Shown here: piece after piece, positions 5,081-7,349 of the stretch
Layout of the letters: each line of letters begins with the position of its first letter
Position numbering within the stretch: the stretch's first letter is position 1
Source of the DNA: Microcaldota archaeon
GTDB taxonomy: Archaea > Micrarchaeota > Micrarchaeia > Anstonellales > Bilamarchaeaceae
Reading direction: 5' to 3'
Assembly: GCA_018813445.1 (NCBI GenBank)
Contig: JAHJBR010000105.1
Span: 1 to 7,349 of the forward strand
Length of the DNA stretch: 7,349 nt
Program-made: the position numbers and the translations under genes
The notes under the pieces: model-generated
What the model was told of the DNA's origin: nothing
Database searches by the model: none
What the model saw: only the letters and a program-made list of their open reading frames with translations

Positions 5081-5869
5081 TCAAAAATTCTTAAGCACCT
5101 CTAGAGCTGATTCTGAGAAGATAGCTAATCTTCCAGGATGAGTTCCAGGCGCAAGGTGCATTGCCTTGAGCTCTGATGCTTTTACTATATCTACACCAGG
5201 AAGGTTTCTTGCAGCTTTGAGTGCTGCGCCATCCTTAACTACTATTAATAGTGATTTTGGAACTTGTTTGGATTTGCTTCTTTTTCTTCTTGTGCCGCTT
5301 AGAGTTTTAGCTTTATTTCTGGCCCTTAAAAGATCTTTAGCTAAACCTAGCTTTTCAAAAAATGAAAGCATGTCCTTGGTTTTTGCTATTTTTTCAAAAG
5401 CAGAATCAACTACAAATGGAAGAGATTTTGCATCAAATTCATGTCCTCTTTTTCTTGCAAGTGAAACATCCATGGTTGCTGCAATTGCAGAGCGCAATGC
5501 TTTTTTATATTCTTTTTCATTCATTCTTTCAACTAGGATTTTTTCTACTTTTGGAGGATGGGCTCTTCTTCCTTTAACTGCACTTGGAATGTATTTTACT
5601 TTTCCTGGCTGTCCTTTTGCACCTACTTCCCTAGGAAGTTTTGCTTGCCCTTGGTTTTTCAAAGAACCAAAATCTTCCTTTCTTCCTTTATATTTCGCTG
5701 ATGTTTCTTTTCCTGCAAAAGGATAGTTGCCTTTTGGTTGGAAGAGCTTGCTCTCATCACTGAGCACCGCTCGCTTTATCAGGTCTTCTCTTACTGCCTC
5801 TTCAAAGCAGGCTGGAAGCTGCACTTCTTTTCCTGCTTTTCCATCAATAGAGTAAATGCTTGCTTTCAT
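5081..5869 (-). CDS. rpl4: Ribosomal protein uL4
   Basis: Large-subunit protein with a globular domain on the surface and a long loop reaching into the exit tunnel. The 262-residue product is of normal archaeal size. The N-terminus is KASIYSIDGKAGKEVQLPACF. The tunnel loop region runs about residues 55-105 (NQGQAKLPRE, then VKGRRAHPPKVEKIL, the archaeal landmark). The end has HLAPGTHPGRLAIFSESA, also diagnostic. I chose the ATG at 5869, not the in-frame GTG at 5878, because the GTG belongs to the SD GTGAT (5874-5878), four bases before the ATG. That SD contains the TGA stop of uL3. In bacteria uL4 represses its own operon through a leader; whether that holds here is unknown. Confidence 0.96.
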   Translation of the reverse strand: MKASIYSIDGKAGKEVQLPACFEEAVREDLIKRAVLSDESKLFQPKGNYPFAGKETSAKYKGRKEDFGSLKNQGQAKLPREVGAKGQPGKVKYIPSAVKGRRAHPPKVEKILVERMNEKEYKKALRSAIAATMDVSLARKRGHEFDAKSLPFVVDSAFEKIAKTKDMLSFFEKLGLAKDLLRARNKAKTLSGTRRKRSKSKQVPKSLLIVVKDGAALKAARNLPGVDIVKASELKAMHLAPGTHPGRLAIFSESALEVLKNF

Positions 5870-5874
5870 AAAAA

Positions 5875-6813
5875 TCACTGTTTAGGCTCGTTGGAAACAA
5901 ATGTTACTTTTGCTTCCTTTATGGGTGCGTTATTCCTTACCGCAATTCTTAACTTTACCAATCTTTTGGTTGGGCCAGGAACACTTCCTTTCACGAGTAT
6001 GAAATCATTCTTAACGAATCCGTAGTGAGGGAAACCTCCATTTGGATTTATCTCATCTTGGCTTTCCGAGATTTTGAGGATCTGTTTATTTAGTTCAGTG
6101 CGCTTGTGATAGCCGTGCTGCCCTCCTTGCGGAACAGTATATAGAACATAGGCTGGGTGCCATTGTCCCAAAGTACCAACATGTCTTCTTTTTCCAGTTG
6201 ATTTTGGTCTTTGCTTGTTTATTCCAAATCGCTTTACTGGACCTTGCCATCCTTTTCCTTTAGTAATTGCAATAACATCAATTATTTCTCCTGATTTGAA
6301 AACATCTTTTGCTTTTAGTTCCTTTCCAAGAAGATTTTTTGCGAATTCTAATTTCTCTTTGGCGTCTTTTCCACCTAGAGCCAATTCGAATCTCTCAGGG
6401 TGCTTTTTCCCAATTAAGGTTTTGCTAGGTTGTGCAAAAACCAATAGTCTTATATCATCAACATCTTCCTTTACTTCGCTTTTCTTGGTTTTTTTGATTC
6501 CTAAAAGTTTGAGTTTTGCTTCATTGTCTGCATATATTTCAGATGTAATGCTTTTTCTTTTGTATCCTCTTATTCCATAGACAAATAGAGGAGGAGCTTC
6601 AAGAACTGTTGCTGCGCCAACTACTTCCTGTCCTTTTGTTGGGCTTTCGCTCTGGTCTATGTATGCAATAGTAGTCATTCCTGCTTTGTATGCTGCAAAT
6701 CCAATCACGCGTGCATCTGTGCATGCTGGCCAGAACATTTCTGGTACTTGGGTTTCTGCCCTTTTCCTGGGCCTGTATGCACGTGAACCTCTTCGTGGCT
6801 TATTTAAGTCCAT
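5875..6813 (-). CDS. rpl3: Ribosomal protein uL3
   Basis: First gene of the cluster; an early-assembly large-subunit protein whose extensions reach toward the peptidyl-transferase centre. The 312-residue product is of archaeal/eukaryotic type: PRRGSRAYRPRKRA at the N-terminus, GFAAYKAGMTTIAYID, GKGWQGPVKRFGI at about 187-199, and the W-finger area GQWHPAYVLYTVPQGGQHGY (about 216-235), followed by RTELNKQIL. It ends with GSVPGPTKRLVKLRIAVR. The start is the ATG at 6813 with SD GTGAT (6817-6821) three bases away. The frame is open for 29 more codons to a TTG at 6900, but that extension has no SD, no family similarity, and lies in a hairpin-forming leader. The TGA stop sits in the uL4 SD. Confidence 0.97.
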   Translation of the reverse strand: MDLNKPRRGSRAYRPRKRAETQVPEMFWPACTDARVIGFAAYKAGMTTIAYIDQSESPTKGQEVVGAATVLEAPPLFVYGIRGYKRKSITSEIYADNEAKLKLLGIKKTKKSEVKEDVDDIRLLVFAQPSKTLIGKKHPERFELALGGKDAKEKLEFAKNLLGKELKAKDVFKSGEIIDVIAITKGKGWQGPVKRFGINKQRPKSTGKRRHVGTLGQWHPAYVLYTVPQGGQHGYHKRTELNKQILKISESQDEINPNGGFPHYGFVKNDFILVKGSVPGPTKRLVKLRIAVRNNAPIKEAKVTFVSNEPKQ

Positions 6814-6828
6814 AACATCACTTTGAAT

Positions 6829-6904
6829 AAGGCATTCGATAAATTGTGCTGATGCCTTTTTGCCTATCCAATCTACATTGCCCTCGGAGAGGGATGTCAA
6901 TAGG
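6829..6904 (-). promoter_or_regulatory. uL3 leader with two predicted hairpins
   Basis: The predicted uL3 leader RNA (minus strand) can form an imperfect three-segment hairpin. CCTAT (6904-6900) pairs with ATAGG (6867-6863), ACAT (6897-6894) with ATGT (6878-6875), and CCCTC (6893-6889) with GAGGG (6885-6881), capped by a three-base loop. A second hairpin, AAGGCAT (6858-6852) with ATGCCTT (6835-6829), follows and ends seven bases before the SD. This is a plausible place for autogenous control of the operon, but the protein or ligand is unknown and the folding was done by eye. Confidence 0.45.
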
Positions 6905-6926
6905 TAATGAGCATAATGAGTTTATT

Positions 6927-6943
6927 CGGAAATATTTAAAAAG
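6927..6943. promoter_or_regulatory. Shared TATA element between the uL3 operon and the divergent gene
   Basis: The AT block AATATTTAAAAA can be read as TATA in both directions. On the minus strand TTTTTAAATA predicts a start near 6910, giving about a 97-nt uL3 leader. On the plus strand the purine-rich CGGAAA upstream fits a BRE followed by TTTAAAAA, predicting a start near 6963-6966, almost at the ATG of the plus-strand gene. Direction and exact starts are inferred from spacing only. Confidence 0.5.
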
Positions 6944-6967
6944 GTTCTGAAGACAAAGGAGAAAAGT

Positions 6968-7349
6968 ATGGATGATGAATTTATAGCTATGCGCGTGAAA
7001 AATAAGAATACCCAAATTAATCTTTACAACGATGATCTGTTTAAACAATTCCGAACTCCTAAAGAATGCGCCAGGTATGTAAAAACAAGCAATGATAAAG
7101 TGGGTATACTTGCCTCGCTCTACCGAATTTTGCAAACTAGTTATTATGATGAAGATAGAGGTAGAACTTTTTTAGGAACTGGTTTGAATCCGGCTAATAA
7201 GATGTGGGAAAATTTTTTGAATGGAAATGCAACTGGAGCGTGCAGAGATAATGCGGCGCTTGTTGTGCATATTGCAAAAATGGCTGGCTTGGATGCTTCA
7301 GCAATTACTTTTCCCACCACTAATTCCTCAGCGCATGTAATACCTGCAA
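6968..7349 (+). CDS. Transglutaminase-like (Cys/His fold) protein, N-terminal part, runs off window
   Basis: An open frame of 127 codons continues past the window end. No signal peptide or membrane segment is visible in this portion, so it looks cytoplasmic. Residues 90-127 match the pattern of the transglutaminase-like superfamily: a nucleophile-type Cys in GACRDNAALVVHIAKMAGLDA (Cys92, followed by the helix that normally packs behind it), and about 30 residues later a His in SAHVIP (His123). The third catalytic residue, usually Asp, would lie beyond the window. In prokaryotes this fold serves mostly as protease, amidase or peptide ligase; the substrate cannot be told. The ATG has an AAGGAG SD six bases upstream and an in-frame TGA at 6917, so the start is firm. 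It diverges from uL3, sharing 154 bp. Its relation to ribosomes, if any, is unknown. Confidence 0.65.
   Translation, partial: MDDEFIAMRVKNKNTQINLYNDDLFKQFRTPKECARYVKTSNDKVGILASLYRILQTSYYDEDRGRTFLGTGLNPANKMWENFLNGNATGACRDNAALVVHIAKMAGLDASAITFPTTNSSAHVIPA

Noticed and set aside
6814..6900. 29-residue N-terminal extension of uL3 from a TTG at 6900
   Set aside because: No SD, no family similarity, and a well-placed GTGAT SD precedes the ATG at 6813 where the family N-terminus begins.
6818..7135. Minus-strand reading frame of 105 codons opposite the transglutaminase-like gene
   Set aside because: The plus frame has an SD and a recognisable Cys/His motif; the minus frame has no RBS or family features and overlaps the uL3 leader and start region.

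Overview
The window is an archaeal ribosomal-protein cluster. Every confident gene but one lies on the minus strand. Transcription starts near 6810-6910 and runs toward position 1 in the order uL3, uL4, uL23, uL2, uS19, uL22, uS3, uL29, aIF1 (SUI1), uS17, uL14, uL24, eS4 (cut by the window edge). This is the archaeal version of the S10/spc operons. The archaeal assignment rests on aIF1 and eS4 inside the operon, archaeal/eukaryotic-type proteins throughout, GGTGAT-type Shine-Dalgarno (SD) sites and AT-rich archaeal TATA boxes. The C-terminally extended proteins, the missing rnp1 and the modest base composition would suit a reduced-genome (DPANN-like) archaeon such as Diapherotrites or Micrarchaeota. 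That lineage guess is inference; I cannot place it by sequence alone.

Layout: (1) 6968-7349, plus strand: the first 127 codons of a divergent gene with a transglutaminase-like Cys/His signature. (2) 6814-6967: the divergent intergenic region, with a TATA element usable in both directions and a uL3 leader that can fold into two hairpins just ahead of the SD. (3) 1663-6813: nine tightly packed genes, uL3 to aIF1, with gaps of 12 nt or less or overlaps of 1-4 nt. (4) 1405-1662: a 258-nt gap where many archaea carry rnp1 (RNase P protein Rpp29). It holds instead a strong TATA box, about 170 nt of hairpin-rich leader and a micro-ORF whose stop codon lies in the uS17 SD. (5) 1-1404: uS17, uL14, uL24 and the start of eS4, again tightly packed.

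The genes supply parts of the large subunit (uL2, uL3, uL4, uL14, uL22, uL23, uL24, uL29), parts of the small subunit (uS3, uS17, uS19, eS4) and a start-codon selection factor (aIF1). The internal promoter splits the cluster into two potentially separately controlled units. The main oddities are the internal leader and micro-ORF, the structured uL3 leader, related low-complexity tails on uL22 and uL24, and a changed conserved motif in uL2.
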